Positions 42,829 to 53,700 are shown, counted from the stretch's first letter. The stretch: 64,000 bases of DNA from Alkalihalobacillus alcalophilus ATCC 27647 = CGMCC 1.3604 (GCF_000292245.2 NZ_ALPT02000007.1:12942-76941); one strand, 5' to 3'. A program made the numbers and translations. Notes: generated from the letters alone by a model not told the origin.

Positions 42829-43293
42829 TTAAATTCCCCTTTTCATTTTTGATTGTTAATTCAAAACCAAATCATGTTGATTCCCTTTTGAGAAATCGAT
42901 TAACCAAACCTAATTTGTTCGATTGATTACATTTACTACTAAATCAAGGTAATCGATTAACCATTACTTTGTTTATTTGAGAAATCGATTAACCAATATT
43001 GCCGAGCTATTTAGTAAATTAGGAATCAATCATCCAAAATGTAACCCTTTACAAGATTCATAATAACGGTAAACGTTTATTTGTGTCAACTGTTAATTTA
43101 AGAAAATTCTAAATAAAAGAAAAGTTGGCTGACATTCGGAGTGAGTGTTGTGTGATGAACAGTATCTTTGAGCAGGGTCATAAACATTATTTTAACGAGA
43201 AAATAAGCTTTGCTCTTCCGCAATCGCTCCAATTGTGGAAGAGCTATTTCTATTGAATCGAATCTTTGTGCAGCAGTGACTTTGTTATGTTAA
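42829..43293. promoter_or_regulatory. Regulatory region of the allose-type operon with three operators
   Basis: Three near-identical CG-centred sites lie at 42893-42905 (AAATCGATTAACC), 42948-42962 (GGTAATCGATTAACC) and 42982-42994 (AAATCGATTAACC), 65-170 bases upstream of alsB. Two face-to-face pairs at about 30 and 90 bases would allow cooperative or looped LacI-type repression. A hairpin at 43211-43246 (GCTCTTCCGCAAT / ATTGTGGAAGAGC) lies about 50 bases past the solA-like stop and probably ends that transcript. Confidence 0.7.
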
Positions 43294-44433
43294 TTATTTT
43301 TCTTCATCCAAAAATCGATTAATGGAAAACGGAGAAAGATCGATGTCATTCTTACCTGACATAATTAAATGACTTAGGGCTTGTCCAACGGCACTACTGA
43401 ATTTGAATCCATGTCCGGAGAAGCCTGCTGCTATCGCAACATTGGAATATTTCGGATGTAAATCTATGATAAATTTTTCATCTGGGGTAAGGGTGTACAT
43501 ACATGTTTTTCCGTATTTCAATTGATCAATCTCCGGGATATGTTGTTTCAAAAATTGGACCAAATCTCCTTTATCCTCTGAGACTTCACCAAATTCTTTC
43601 ATTGAAATATCTGGATTTATCTTCTCTCCGCCATCATGACGACCTACTTTGATCCCTGCCCCATCAATACTCGGAAAACCATAATAGATTCCGTGAGATG
43701 TCTCAAATGCAAAAGCTGGAAAGCTTTGATGATTATAGATTTTTTCATTCGCATCAAACCAAGCAAACGTCTTTCTTACTGGTGTAAGCGGAAGATCTAA
43801 ATCGAGCATAGCTAGTAGATTCCTAGACCCTGCTCCTGCAGAAACGACTAACGCTTCCGAATAAAAGGTCTGTTCGTCCGTCTTGATTGTCACACGATCC
43901 CTTTCAACAGACATTTCTCTTACCTTGCTATTTGTAACGATCGTAGCACCGTGTACTTCGGCAAGTTCTTGATAGGCTTTAATACTTTCCTCACATTTTA
44001 AGACACCTGATGTCGGTTCAAAGCAACCAACAGAATCGTTAGGTAACGAAATTCCAGACCACCGACGCTGAACTTCACTTGAATCCATAACCTCCAGTGG
44101 TAACGAATATTTGTTAGCACTCGTGATAATATTTTGGATAAAATCGGATTGTTCCTTTCCAACCCCTAACACTCCTGTTTGAATCAATAATTCCTTTTCG
44201 CTAGCCCTTTCTAAATCTCTCCATAATTCCTGAGCTTTTAGAATAAGGGGTACATATTCCTCCCCCTCCGCATAGGCATATCGAATAATTCTTGTCCCCC
44301 CATGATGGCTCCCTTTGTTATGTGGTGGGTTAAAGGAGTCTAATAATAAAGTTTTCTTTCCACTCTTAGATAAATAATAACCTGCTGCCATGCCCATTGA
44401 ACCAGCACCAATGATGATTACATCATAGTTCAT
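43294..44433 (-). CDS. solA: N-methyl amino acid oxidase (SolA / monomeric sarcosine oxidase family)
   Basis: 379 aa. FAD-binding Rossmann fold at the N-terminus (DVIIIGAGSMGMAAGYYLSK), then SHHGGTRIIRYAYAEGEEYV, typical of the MSOX/MTOX family. The likely covalent flavin cysteine is in GKTCMYTLTPDEKFIIDLHP, and the C-terminal GFSGHGFKFSSAVGQALSHL completes the fold. Members oxidatively demethylate sarcosine, N-methyltryptophan or related amines, releasing formaldehyde and H2O2. No C1-metabolism gene is adjacent, so the natural substrate is uncertain. The gene appears monocistronic. Confidence 0.9.
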   Translation of the reverse strand: MNYDVIIIGAGSMGMAAGYYLSKSGKKTLLLDSFNPPHNKGSHHGGTRIIRYAYAEGEEYVPLILKAQELWRDLERASEKELLIQTGVLGVGKEQSDFIQNIITSANKYSLPLEVMDSSEVQRRWSGISLPNDSVGCFEPTSGVLKCEESIKAYQELAEVHGATIVTNSKVREMSVERDRVTIKTDEQTFYSEALVVSAGAGSRNLLAMLDLDLPLTPVRKTFAWFDANEKIYNHQSFPAFAFETSHGIYYGFPSIDGAGIKVGRHDGGEKINPDISMKEFGEVSEDKGDLVQFLKQHIPEIDQLKYGKTCMYTLTPDEKFIIDLHPKYSNVAIAAGFSGHGFKFSSAVGQALSHLIMSGKNDIDLSPFSINRFLDEEK

Positions 44434-44862
44434 ATTCTTAAACCTCCATAAAAATTCTAATTATTCAAGTTTTCATAAATGATAATAGGCATTATAACAT
44501 TTTGATTCTCAAAAGTATGGTTTTCTATCTTTGATCACCAGATGAATGGCGGTGGTAAACAGTCTGTCATTCGGTGGTAAAAACTATGTCAGAGGTGGTA
44601 TATTTCATTGATCATAATCAGCGGAAAATACAATGTAACTGTTAGATGACAATTGATTACACTCAATAAGAATGTACCACAAATAACATCAAGGAAAAAT
44701 CGTGCAAGCAAGAAAACGGAAAATCATTTAATATATAGGTAAAGTAGGAGTATGGCAACGATTCCTGTTTTTTTAGACCCATTTATTTCCACTTATTTGA
44801 AGGCGTTCATTTTTTCTATGTGTGAAACCACTCATATTGAATGAGAAAGGATATGTTCAAAA
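44434..44862. other. Intergenic region with possible IS21-like terminal repeats
   Basis: 44552-44602 has three GGTGGTA boxes 21 bases apart, two of them as TGTCAnnnGGTGGTA or TGTCAGAGGTGGTA. The same pattern occurs at about 57.82 and 61.83 kb. Such spaced terminal boxes are typical of IS21-family ends; no istA or istB gene is present. No gene is seen. Confidence 0.45.
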
Positions 44863-45489
44863 ATGGAAATTAAGAATTTAATTAGAGTTAAGACAAGACA
44901 GGAATTGAGAGATTGGCTTGAGGAAAATTCAAATACAGCAAGGTTTTGTTGGGTAATAGTAAGCATGAGTGAACAAACTGAAGCCATCCAGTATCTCGAT
45001 GCAGTTGAGGAAGCATTATGCTTTGGTTGGATTGATGGTATAAAGAAAAAAATATCAGATACTGAATTGGCTCAAAGGCTTTCTCCAAGAAAGAAAACAA
45101 GTAATTGGACAGAATTAAATAAAGAAAGGGTAAGGAGATTAGATAAATTAGGCTTGATGAAAGAGGAAGGACTGAATATTCTCCCTGATATGCGACCAGA
45201 ATCTTTTACTATAGATAAAGATATTGAAACGCTTCTGAAAGAAGACGAACAATTATACCAGAACTTCATTAACTTTCCTGAACTATATAGCAGGATTAGA
45301 ATTGATACAATACAAAGTTATAGGAATGAACCCGATATTTTTAATAAAAGGCTAGATAAGTTTATTGAAAACACACGAGAAAATAAAATGTATGGTCAGT
45401 GGAATGATCATGGCCGCTTGGTGGGCGAAAAAGTGTCGCCATCCACAATCCCGATTCCGATTAATTGTCGTTTGAAGAACCTTTTTTAA
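44863..45489 (+). CDS. YdeI/OmpD-associated family protein with altered C-terminus
   Basis: 208 aa. The N-terminal part is a YdeI-like protein (RVKTRQELRDWLEENSNTAR, EALCFGWIDGIKKKI, RLSPRKKTSNWTELNKERVR, FIENTRENKMYGQWNDHGRL), a family of small cytoplasmic proteins of uncertain role, sometimes linked to antimicrobial-peptide resistance. Normal relatives end soon after the NMYG block. Here about 24 extra residues (VGEKVSPSTIPIPINCRLKN) resemble a shrunken piece of ComK (GRKSAVIHNTGI...IPIPINPNQN), so the tail probably reads into a ComK-derived remnant. ATG 44863 has only a weak ribosome site. Confidence 0.75.
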   Translation: MEIKNLIRVKTRQELRDWLEENSNTARFCWVIVSMSEQTEAIQYLDAVEEALCFGWIDGIKKKISDTELAQRLSPRKKTSNWTELNKERVRRLDKLGLMKEEGLNILPDMRPESFTIDKDIETLLKEDEQLYQNFINFPELYSRIRIDTIQSYRNEPDIFNKRLDKFIENTRENKMYGQWNDHGRLVGEKVSPSTIPIPINCRLKNLF

Positions 45490-45589
45490 TTGCCCAAGTA
45501 TGGTAGGCGACTCCATGTCAAACTTACTTTTTAAATCCTGAAGTGTCATTGCTACTATTTATCCCTCTCGAAATCTTGGTGTTAGACAG

Positions 45590-46370
45590 GTACCAATTCG
45601 ACTTTGGCTTACACTGCCAATACACACCAGTCCTATTAATGTATCGCTCAAAACGATAACCACAATGATGGCAATGCATTCTTTTACTGAAAGATGCGTA
45701 ATGGTACTTTGGCGGTTGTGTATTTTTTTGTCTTAGATTCAATCCGCTCCTGTACCTTCTCAAAAACCTCCATGCTTATAATGGCAGGGTGTGTATTTTC
45801 AATGGCAATATGGTCTTGTCCCTCTTTAGAAAATAAGATCTTCGAGTGCACCCTAGCTAGTTTATTTCCGGTATAGGTTACTGTCTGTAGCATGGCTTTC
45901 ACCGTATTAGATTGCAGACATCTTTACCTCTTGCTGTTTTGATTCCCCGTCTCATCAATGCTTGCGTTATATCTGCATAGCTCCACTTTTGAAGGAACCA
46001 ATCATATATTTGTCGAACGATTGCTACATGGTCTGGATTAATATTCAGCGTAGCTCTCCCACCTTTTTTCACTCTGTTGTAACCGAAAACCTGATTGAAT
46101 TTTGCATTACCTTTTTTGAAACTGTTTTTCATATCCCCATCTTGTTGCATTTGATATTGCCTCGATTTCTTCTTGCACTAATGCAGCATGTGTACTTAAT
46201 AGGAACTGTTATATTCAATAAAAGTGTCGAGGTGTTGTTCCTCAAAATACACCCCAACCCCCATGAGCCTTAAGTTCTTCAACAATTTCTATAAGGTGTT
46301 TTACATTACGACTTAAGCGAGATACACTTTTAGTTAAAATAAAATCAACCCGCTTCTGCACACCCATTTC
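45590..46370 (-). pseudogene. Degenerate large serine recombinase
   Basis: Pieces in different frames read, in order from the right: VQKRVDFILTKSVSRLSRNV, then KHLIEIVEELKAHG (end of the resolvase catalytic domain); FGYNRVKKGGRATLNINPDH and IYDWFLQKWSYADITQAL (recombinase domain); MLQTVTYTGNKLARVHSK and THPAIISMEVFEKVQERI; and MHCHHCGYRFERYINRTG with YWQCK (zinc beta-ribbon). These are successive parts of a phage/ICE-type large serine recombinase. The N-terminal catalytic serine region is missing and there are several frameshifts. It marks a former mobile element at the left edge of the accessory region. Confidence 0.8.
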
Positions 46371-46746
46371 GTATTTTCACTCACACTTCAACTCTCCTCT
46401 TGAGCCGTGGAAGAAAGAATGGTTAAGAAAAGTTCCAATTTAGAGTCTAATGCATCGATATTCTCTTTCTCGAAAAATACTCCAAGAGTCGAGATAGATA
46501 AAAAATCTATATATTAAATTATATCTGTTTCTAAATGCTAGATATTATATCTACTTCGTATTTTTTATCTTTTTTATCTTTATATAATGATGTTTTTGCA
46601 ATTTTGAACATTATGTGCGGTAGATGTTTTTATAAAAGAAGGCAAACCAAAATAGCCCATCACCAGTTAGGTAATAAGCTATGAAGACGAGTTTCTTCTA
46701 GTATATTATTAAACTACGAATGCTAGAAAAAAAGAGAAAAAAGTAT
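46371..46746. other. AT-rich intergenic region
   Basis: Contains runs such as ATATTATATCTACTTCGTAT, then TTTTTTATCTTTTTTATC, and no convincing gene, repeat or terminator. It separates the recombinase remnant from the end of the PIN-like gene. Confidence 0.4.
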
Positions 46747-47376
46747 TTATAATCGCCTCTTGTTAAACCTTTCAGCAAGTTTACTAAGCGTGTCCTGTTT
46801 TTTCTTATCTTCTTTCTGTTTTTCATAATGATATTTCATTTGCATTTGTTCTTGGTCCACTATTTTTCTAATACGTATCTTTTCATTATGGCTTGTTGCG
46901 AACTCTTCAACAACATCATACCAGTTTTTCACGAGAAGTTCTGGAAATTCTTGCTTTCCTTTTCCACCGTCCTGAAATGCATTATCATTTGACTTCATAA
47001 ATGGCATCTCAAAATGATCTGCATACAAGGCTGAAACAAATTCACCCTTATTACGCTCTTTAGGATCGTTTTTCAACCCATTCGTAAAATGAAAGTCACT
47101 TAATGCTTGTTCTAAAAAATCACGATCGTCTTCATCTATATGTATTTCATGATGAATAACTAAAATATCATCGTTTTCTTTACATTCCTTAAAATAAATC
47201 GCAATGTCTTTGTATTTATTATTATTTTGTTCCCATGCCAGTATTTCTTGTTCAACTACATCAGCAAATACTAATTTTTCGTATTTTTCCAAAACTCGCC
47301 CCAAAAAGTCACTTAAATATAAATACACCCACATATCTGTATCACAAATAGGATACTTAGAAAAATCAGGATTCAT
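46747..47376 (-). CDS. PIN-like nuclease-domain protein
   Basis: 209 aa. It begins MNPDFSKYPICDTDMWVYLY; the early Asp pair, FADVVEQEILAWEQNN, the acid-rich middle (HIDEDDRDFLEQAL), and GEFVSALYADHFEMPFMKSN with a late acidic SNDNAF form a PIN-like layout. The last 40 residues are charged and helical. Its start overlaps the end of the ImmA/IrrE gene by 11 bases, so the two are translated together. PIN domains are usually RNases and often toxins. The match is by pattern only, and it could also be a distinct nuclease-like family. Confidence 0.6.
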   Translation of the reverse strand: MNPDFSKYPICDTDMWVYLYLSDFLGRVLEKYEKLVFADVVEQEILAWEQNNNKYKDIAIYFKECKENDDILVIHHEIHIDEDDRDFLEQALSDFHFTNGLKNDPKERNKGEFVSALYADHFEMPFMKSNDNAFQDGGKGKQEFPELLVKNWYDVVEEFATSHNEKIRIRKIVDQEQMQMKYHYEKQKEDKKKQDTLSKLAERFNKRRL

Positions 47377-48136
47377 ATTTTTTCCTCATGCCCTCTAACA
47401 ATTCTAAAACCGACTGGGCCTTTTCGGCAGAAATTCGATCTTCTTCCAGATTACTATATAGAAGTTCATAGAACCTTTGAGATACAGAAAATTTGTTTGT
47501 TGGAAGAACTAAAGTTTCGTCCCCACCAACTCCATGTATTTTATTTATTAGTTTTTGGGCGTTTTTTTTCGTTCCTAGGTTGTATCGAACGGATAAATCC
47601 ATTTTATAAGTCGGATATAATTTTATTAATCTAGTGATAAGTGCTTTAAAACTAACTCGAAAATAATTCTGCATAATAATAAGGTTATCATATGAAATGT
47701 ACTTCAGATTGGATAACCCATTTTGACGAATATACCTCCGTACCATGTCTTCCGGCATAAGTATGCAACTCGCAAAATATTCTGCTCTTTGTTCCATCTC
47801 ACTGTGTTTAATATCATTAAAAAGACTAATCCCCCCAATATCACCTGTATAAGCATGATAAACCTCATGCCACGCAGAATAATATTGTCTACCTAAAGAA
47901 TGAGAGCTATTTACAAATATACAATTATATTCACCTTTTTTTATATAAAACCCAGATAAATTTTCATGTGCTGGAAACCTGACAATAAAATATCCCAACT
48001 GCTCCAAGGTATTGAAAGTATCCTCAATAGGTTCATCTCTGTTGAGGAAACGACTTCGAAACTCTTCAGCAATTGGGACTACCGATTGATATAACTCCTC
48101 TTTTTGCAAAGGTGTTAATTTATTTTGCTGTGACAA
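47366..48136 (-). CDS. ImmA/IrrE family zinc metallopeptidase
   Basis: 256 aa. HExxH is present as WHEVYHAYTGD (His90-His94), with the third ligand region EMEQRAEYFASCILMPEDMV, a standard ImmA/IrrE layout. Such proteases cleave a partner XRE-type repressor, turning on prophage, ICE or stress genes. The XRE-type gene immediately upstream (18-base gap) is its likely substrate or partner. The start is TTG 48136 after GGGGTG. The C-terminal 60 residues form an extra helical region ending EGMRKKYES. Confidence 0.88.
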   Translation of the reverse strand: MSQQNKLTPLQKEELYQSVVPIAEEFRSRFLNRDEPIEDTFNTLEQLGYFIVRFPAHENLSGFYIKKGEYNCIFVNSSHSLGRQYYSAWHEVYHAYTGDIGGISLFNDIKHSEMEQRAEYFASCILMPEDMVRRYIRQNGLSNLKYISYDNLIIMQNYFRVSFKALITRLIKLYPTYKMDLSVRYNLGTKKNAQKLINKIHGVGGDETLVLPTNKFSVSQRFYELLYSNLEEDRISAEKAQSVLELLEGMRKKYES

Positions 48137-48154
48137 AGAATCACCCCGAACTAA

Positions 48155-48538
48155 CTACTTTGTTGCAATTTTTTCTTGCATTACCATTTCATCAAAAATA
48201 AAATTAGCAAACTGAACAGCTTCTTGAATCTCTGGATGTTTTTCATCACTTGTACGGAAACTAAGAGAAGTCATGTCATCCACTTCTTTAGCTAACATCT
48301 CATCCTTGCTCATATTTAAAAATGCCCCAATCAGTTTATATACCTTAACATTAAAGGTTCTTGATGCATTTTCAATACTTTGCCAAAATGATACGTCAAC
48401 ACCATATTTACTTGATGCTTCTTCAAGAGAAAGGTTAAGTTCTTTTCTTCGCTCTTGGACTAATTTTGCCAACTCATAACGTGTATATCTTGGTCGTTCA
48501 GAAGGATTTAATTGGATTTCATCCAAAATTGTCGGCAT
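48155..48538 (-). CDS. XRE-type HTH regulator, partner of ImmA/IrrE protease
   Basis: 127 aa from ATG 48538, which has GGAGGGA upstream. The HTH region is YELAKLVQERRKELNLSLEE, then ASSKYGVDVSFWQSIENASR, followed by a helical tail (EIQEAVQFANFIFDEMVMQE). It is the first gene of a tight three-gene unit with the metallopeptidase and the PIN-like protein. By analogy with ImmR/ImmA it may repress the unit until it is cleaved. Confidence 0.85.
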   Translation of the reverse strand: MPTILDEIQLNPSERPRYTRYELAKLVQERRKELNLSLEEASSKYGVDVSFWQSIENASRTFNVKVYKLIGAFLNMSKDEMLAKEVDDMTSLSFRTSDEKHPEIQEAVQFANFIFDEMVMQEKIATK

Positions 48539-48673
48539 TGTATCCCTCCATTCCATTCATCTTATTTAAGTATATTAAATGTTAGGTATTTTGTAAATGA
48601 CAATTGCCCTAAACATTTACTACCATAAACATAGGTAGTGATTATTATACCCTAGTTAGATTTTCACTAATCA

Positions 48674-48985
48674 TCAGCGAAAATATAAAAGTACAACACC
48701 TTTCCTTATACTTTCCCCATAATACTTTTTATATGTGTTTTTGATACCAATCCAGTAGTCCACTGGAATGCCAACTAAGCCATATTCAAGCTTTCCCTTT
48801 AGAATGCTTTTCCATAGAACCGTTATTAGTTCCTACCTTCTTGCTTGTTTAGCAGCTTCTTCTCTCACGGGTCTATATGCATTCACAATAAAATGATATA
48901 TTCTAAAACGAGATAGATTTTCAGGATTTTTATGTATTAAAATAATAACGTTTTCTAATTCATCAAAGCTCGAGAATTACTATAA
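48674..48985 (-). pseudogene. Possible gene remnant with in-frame stop
   Basis: One minus-strand frame reads SFDELENVIILIHKNPENLS, then RFRIYHFIVNAYRPVREEAA and KQARR, a TAG stop, then ELITVLWKSILKGKLEYGLV and GIPVDYWIGIKNTYKKYYG, ending at 48674. It reads like protein on both sides of the stop, but I recognise no family and see no start. Confidence 0.35.
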
Positions 48986-49159
48986 TGTTTCAAAGTATTT
49001 ATTGACATATATTTCTTTTTTTAAAAAGAGAGATTCAACACCTGAACTCAGGGTTGTTTTACCGTTAATTTAAAAATATCGCATTTTAACTATAGAAAAA
49101 AAGCGAAAACTTCCGTATCGTAATTGTGGTCGAGACAAACCACGAGAGGAGTTTTCGCT

Positions 49160-50290
49160 TTGTATTCCAAGTTTATTAAATTGATTTTGCCTTTACCATC
49201 TTTTTTACTATTTCTTTACCATCTGACGAAGAACCAAATGTATTTCCAGTAAAAGTCACTCACCAGACCATCCAATGTCCGATTTGCCAAGGAAACACGA
49301 TTCGCCCCGATCAAACGTGCCGTCGTTTTCGGCATGGCTATGCTTGGCATTTTGGATAGAGCTTATGGTGCCTCGCCAACGCTGTAAAGAATGTGGATTT
49401 ACTTTCTCCTATGACTATGGTTTAGAGCTTGTTCGTTCTTCGACAGAATCCTTTCGTCGACAAATTGTCAAGCATTGTCAGGGACGGTCTATAAAGGATG
49501 TTTCGTGTGACTATAACCTTCCTTATACAACCGTAAAACGCTGGTTTTATTTATACGCAGCCAATCAATTGGCGGAAGAATCCGCGAATCAAATTTGTGT
49601 CGATGAATTTGCCCTTCGAAAAGGACACAACTATGCGACAAGCGTGTTAAACGTGGATACAGGGCGAATTTTGGCGATTGTCCGACATCGGAAATTAAGG
49701 AGCGATTAACGGGGTCTATCCGGACAGTGGTTAGTGATTTCGCACCGGCGATGGCCCAGGCGATTCAAACGATCTTCCCATCAGCTGTTCATGCGTTGGA
49801 CCGTTTTCACCTCGTCCAATTTTTCACAAACGCTCAACAAAGACGAAGACGGTATTTAGGTGAAGCGAAAAAGCATCATAAATCACGATTTATCGATCGT
49901 TGTTTAGCATGTAAACCAGAAGAATTAACAGAGGAAGAGCGTGGATTCGTGACAGAATGGCACAAAGAAGATAGACAGACTAAGCACATTTATCAAGCTT
50001 TAAATCACCTACGCTATGTCCTAAAAGCAACGACAACGAACCAAGCGAAGCGTCGATTAAAAGGATGGTTCCATCATAGGTATCAATACCATCTATGAAG
50101 TGCTGTTTCAAAGATTGCCAAAACATTGATTGCACGAGAGCAAGCGTTAGTAGATACGATTATTTCTCCGCTTTCAAATGGAATCATGGAAAGCACCAAT
50201 AATAAAATAAAACTTATCAAAAGACGTGACTTTGGCTATTATAATGATGCCCATTTGTTTCTGAGATTACGCTTGGAAACGGGGCATTAG
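49160..50290 (+). pseudogene. ISL3-family transposase, frameshifted
   Basis: Pieces of an ISL3 transposase in three frames: PVKVTHQTIQCPICQGNTIR with CRRFRHGYAWHFG (zinc-finger region); IELMVPRQRCKECGFTFSYD, IKDVSCDYNLPYTTVKRWFY and ICVDEFALRKGHNYATSVLN (first catalytic Asp); VSDFAPAMAQAIQTIFPSAV and ALDRFHLVQ (second Asp); and IISPLSNGIMESTNNKIKLI (catalytic Glu). Frameshifts lie near 49350, 49700 and 50100, and there is a stop in the N-terminal part, so it is inactive. GGTTCATCACCCAAAGTCGG just beyond the stop (minus strand of about 50301-50325) is probably the right inverted repeat. Inverted arms AAGCGAAAACT/AGTTTTCGCTT at 49099-49160 mark the left side. Confidence 0.82.
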
Positions 50291-50341
50291 ATTTGTCATC
50301 CCCGACTTTGGGTGATGAACCAAATAATTACACGTGTTATA

Positions 50342-50385
50342 AATAAGAAAAACACATCTAAGATTTGATGTTGTTTTTCTTATTA
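50342..50385. terminator. Hairpin downstream of ISL3 remnant
   Basis: ATAAGAAAAACACATC / GATGTTGTTTTTCTTAT with an eight-base loop, flanked by A/T runs: probably a bidirectional terminator. Confidence 0.65.
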
Positions 50386-50768
50386 TCAATTCATAACTTG
50401 AATCAAACCATAATAAAAAAGCACACCCATTACCAAATACCCCCTTTTTAGCACTTAATATACTATCGTGCTCGTATAAGAACACAAAACTATCCATATT
50501 TCACTGCGAGAAGTATCATTGTACTGACTAACAAAAATTTTATTATTCTCATTCCAATTTCCTCTTTAATTAAATGTCAACGCTCTAACCTACGTCAACT
50601 GCATTTCCAAGAAACACCTCATTTTAACTGAAGACCACTGAAAAGGTCAATTGACCGATATTCTAATCTAAAATATCTGGTTTTTACCCTCTTACAATAA
50701 TGGGATAAAATCAAACTTTTCATCACGATATAGCCCCTATAAATACATAAGAAAATCCCTTTTTATAC
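50386..50768. other. Intergenic region downstream of SIR2 gene
   Basis: AT-rich. No gene or strong repeat was recognised. Minus-strand frames here have no ribosome site. Confidence 0.35.
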
Positions 50769-53700
50769 TTAGATATCTTCCCACATATACCTAACTTCTT
50801 TTAATTTGGAATATCTTAATTCTTCAATTATTGCAGCTAAATCTTTTGAAATACTAATCCCATTTTGAATCAGCTTATCATAATATTTTCTTATTAAAAT
50901 TGATAAACTATAAATAGTATCAATAAGCTCTCTGTTGGATTCATTAAATGACAAGTCCAGTTTATCTATACTTTGTCTAAAAGCTTTAATAATTCCACTT
51001 CTATGGTGCTCTTGGATAAGAATTGGATGATCAATTACAGATATCAATTTAGAGATAACCATGCTACTTCTGGATAAATCAAAGTATTTTAATGAATTGA
51101 TTAATTCATTAAGGTGATTTGAAATTTTTACATTTTTCACAGACTTTTTCTCAAACACCAATAAGAGATTAAATACATTCATTGCTTGACCTAACTCATC
51201 CCTCTCACCAATTATTGCTCTTTTCATGAGGTTATCAATATCCGCCTCAATACTTTCATCTTTAGTTACTTTTTCTATAATATCTATAGAAGGAGATGTA
51301 ACATTATTATCAAGTAAGAGGTTCTTAACATTCTTCACTTCAACAACTACACCTTGAGTATATACTTCAGACAAATATGCTTGAGCTGCAAGCATTGCAA
51401 CAAAATCACCTAATCTAATAAACCTCACTCTGCCTTCTTTTTCAGTTCCGAAAATATCATACTTCAATGTTAGTAAGCTTTTTTCATTATCCAAATACTC
51501 ATAAATGTACTTAATTATTTTTATAAAAAAATCACTTGTCCATGCCAACTCATATGAGACCTTTTCACTTTTGCTAAAATCAGATACCCTTCTAAAGTAT
51601 TCTATATATTCATTTATACGGATATCAATTGTGGTTATCCCCGAAATTGTTCTCTCATTCACTGATCGAATAAATCGTGGATTTTCTAAAAAGTTCATAT
51701 AAAGGTTCCCGAGATCAACATTATTGGGATAGGGTAAATTGTCCCATAACCAGACATAGAAGTTACTAGTTTTAGGAAATCCTAAATCATTTTTTTGCCC
51801 CCAAAGGGCTTCCGCAATTTCACTTTTATATTTACCAAGGGTAGCAGCTGATTTAATTAATATAACTTTGCTAATACCCTTATCTCTAGTTACTCCATCA
51901 CTTGATTCAATTTCTTTAACAACTTTGTTGAAGACACCATCTGATATTTCAATATGAAGGTCAATATACGCATCAATATCTAAAAATTCGGTTAGAAAAT
52001 GGAATGGAATACTATCTGATGACAATAATTCATGAAGATAATGTGAGAGAATATCTGTACTCATTGAAAATCGAATTCTCCTGAAAAATTCTGTAAGTCT
52101 CCTTGAATCACTGTCATCTAGCAGTTTTCTCTGTTCTATTATTTTCTCGCTCAAGTTGATTACTTTATCATCCTCCATTGCGATGGAGAACCGTGATAGA
52201 ATATCATAAATAGTTTCTTGCGTAATAATTCGGTTCCTTCTATTAAAATTATCTTCAGAATTAAATTTATCAACAAGCTTAAATAGCTGGTCAGAAATAG
52301 TTTCAATCCATCCTACATCCGATGATACTATCAATTCCCTTGTGAAGAAAGTGTTTATAATCTTCTTATCATTGGTCCGGATAATTGATGACCATTTCCA
52401 AGTTGGAATTGAACTTGTTGGAATTATCCCTTTTAAAGCCAATGCTAGGATTTCTTTATGATCACTAAAAGTATTCGGTAAACATAATAGATCCTGAAAC
52501 ATTACATACTTTAAAGGCTTAGATACAGCATCCTGTTCTTTTTTAGTTGCTGTCCCATAACTAACTTTGTATGTACCTAGATTGAAACCTGGTTTTTCCC
52601 CCCTTGATTCATTGTAAACAAGTAGAAGTGAATTACTGACACCATTTTTTATTTGGTTGTATATATTTCTTACGTTATAGCTATTTGAATAATACTCTTT
52701 ATCCGAGAAACTATCATCAAAGGATTCCCTCATTCCAGACATCAAAGATCTTGCACATAAATTTAGATACCCTTTGAGTGAAGCAGTTTTATGCTCAGAA
52801 TACTTCTTCTGGGCCAAAGTCGCTGAAACTTTTCTTAATAGAGCTTTTCCCTTTTCATCTTCACCAATTTGTTTATATAAAAAAGCCTTTTTTAACTGTA
52901 TATCCAAGGCGATACCATGATTGATTCTCTCAATTTCTTCAGTAGCTTGAGAGTAATCAAATGATCCAATAAGGAACTTGCATTTCTCTATCTGCAGCTC
53001 TTCTTTAGAATAGCCATCAACATTTGATGACGCCTTCTCTATTTTTGAAAACAAGTTATTATAATCTTGATCCCTTCCATCTATCCGGTACATTTCTAAT
53101 AAATAGAGAGCTACGTCAACCCATGATGTAAGAAGAGATTTTTCAGTTCTCAATTTCTCTTTATTAAATGTGTCTATCAAGGATTTCACTTTATTTGCTT
53201 CGCTATCCTCCAAAATTGAGTAGCTTCGTCTCAATAAATACACAATTTTTGATAATATATTAACTTGCTGGGTACTCGGTTCTAATTTAAGTAGTTCATT
53301 GAAGTGATATCTTAACGAATCGATAAATCTATCTGTCTCTTGGGTACTTGGGAAAGCCAAGTAGCTATTTGTCTTATCCTTCATCCTCGATAAAAATTCT
53401 TCCATAATTTCAAAATATTTATCATCAATAGATTTGTGGAAATCTTCTTTAAACTGCAAGTTCTTATAAGGAACTGGTTCAAAGATTTTTTCTTTTTCTT
53501 GCCCATACTCAGTCAAGTTATTTAAAAATTCTTCTAAAGCTTCATGATGTCCCACATTCGCTTTCTCATCGAACATATCCCCAATATCTATTATTGTAAT
53601 GTTCTGGTTCTCAAGTGTCATTTTCTCAGCAGAACTCATGTTTTGAAATAAGCCAACTAAATAAATAACAGGACAGTTTTCACCCATATTGTCTCTGAGC

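Noticed and set aside
43050..43090. cre-like site GGTAAACGTTTATT upstream of the allose-type operon
   Set aside because: It matches only part of the consensus (TG at the start and CA at the end are missing), so it is too weak to call.
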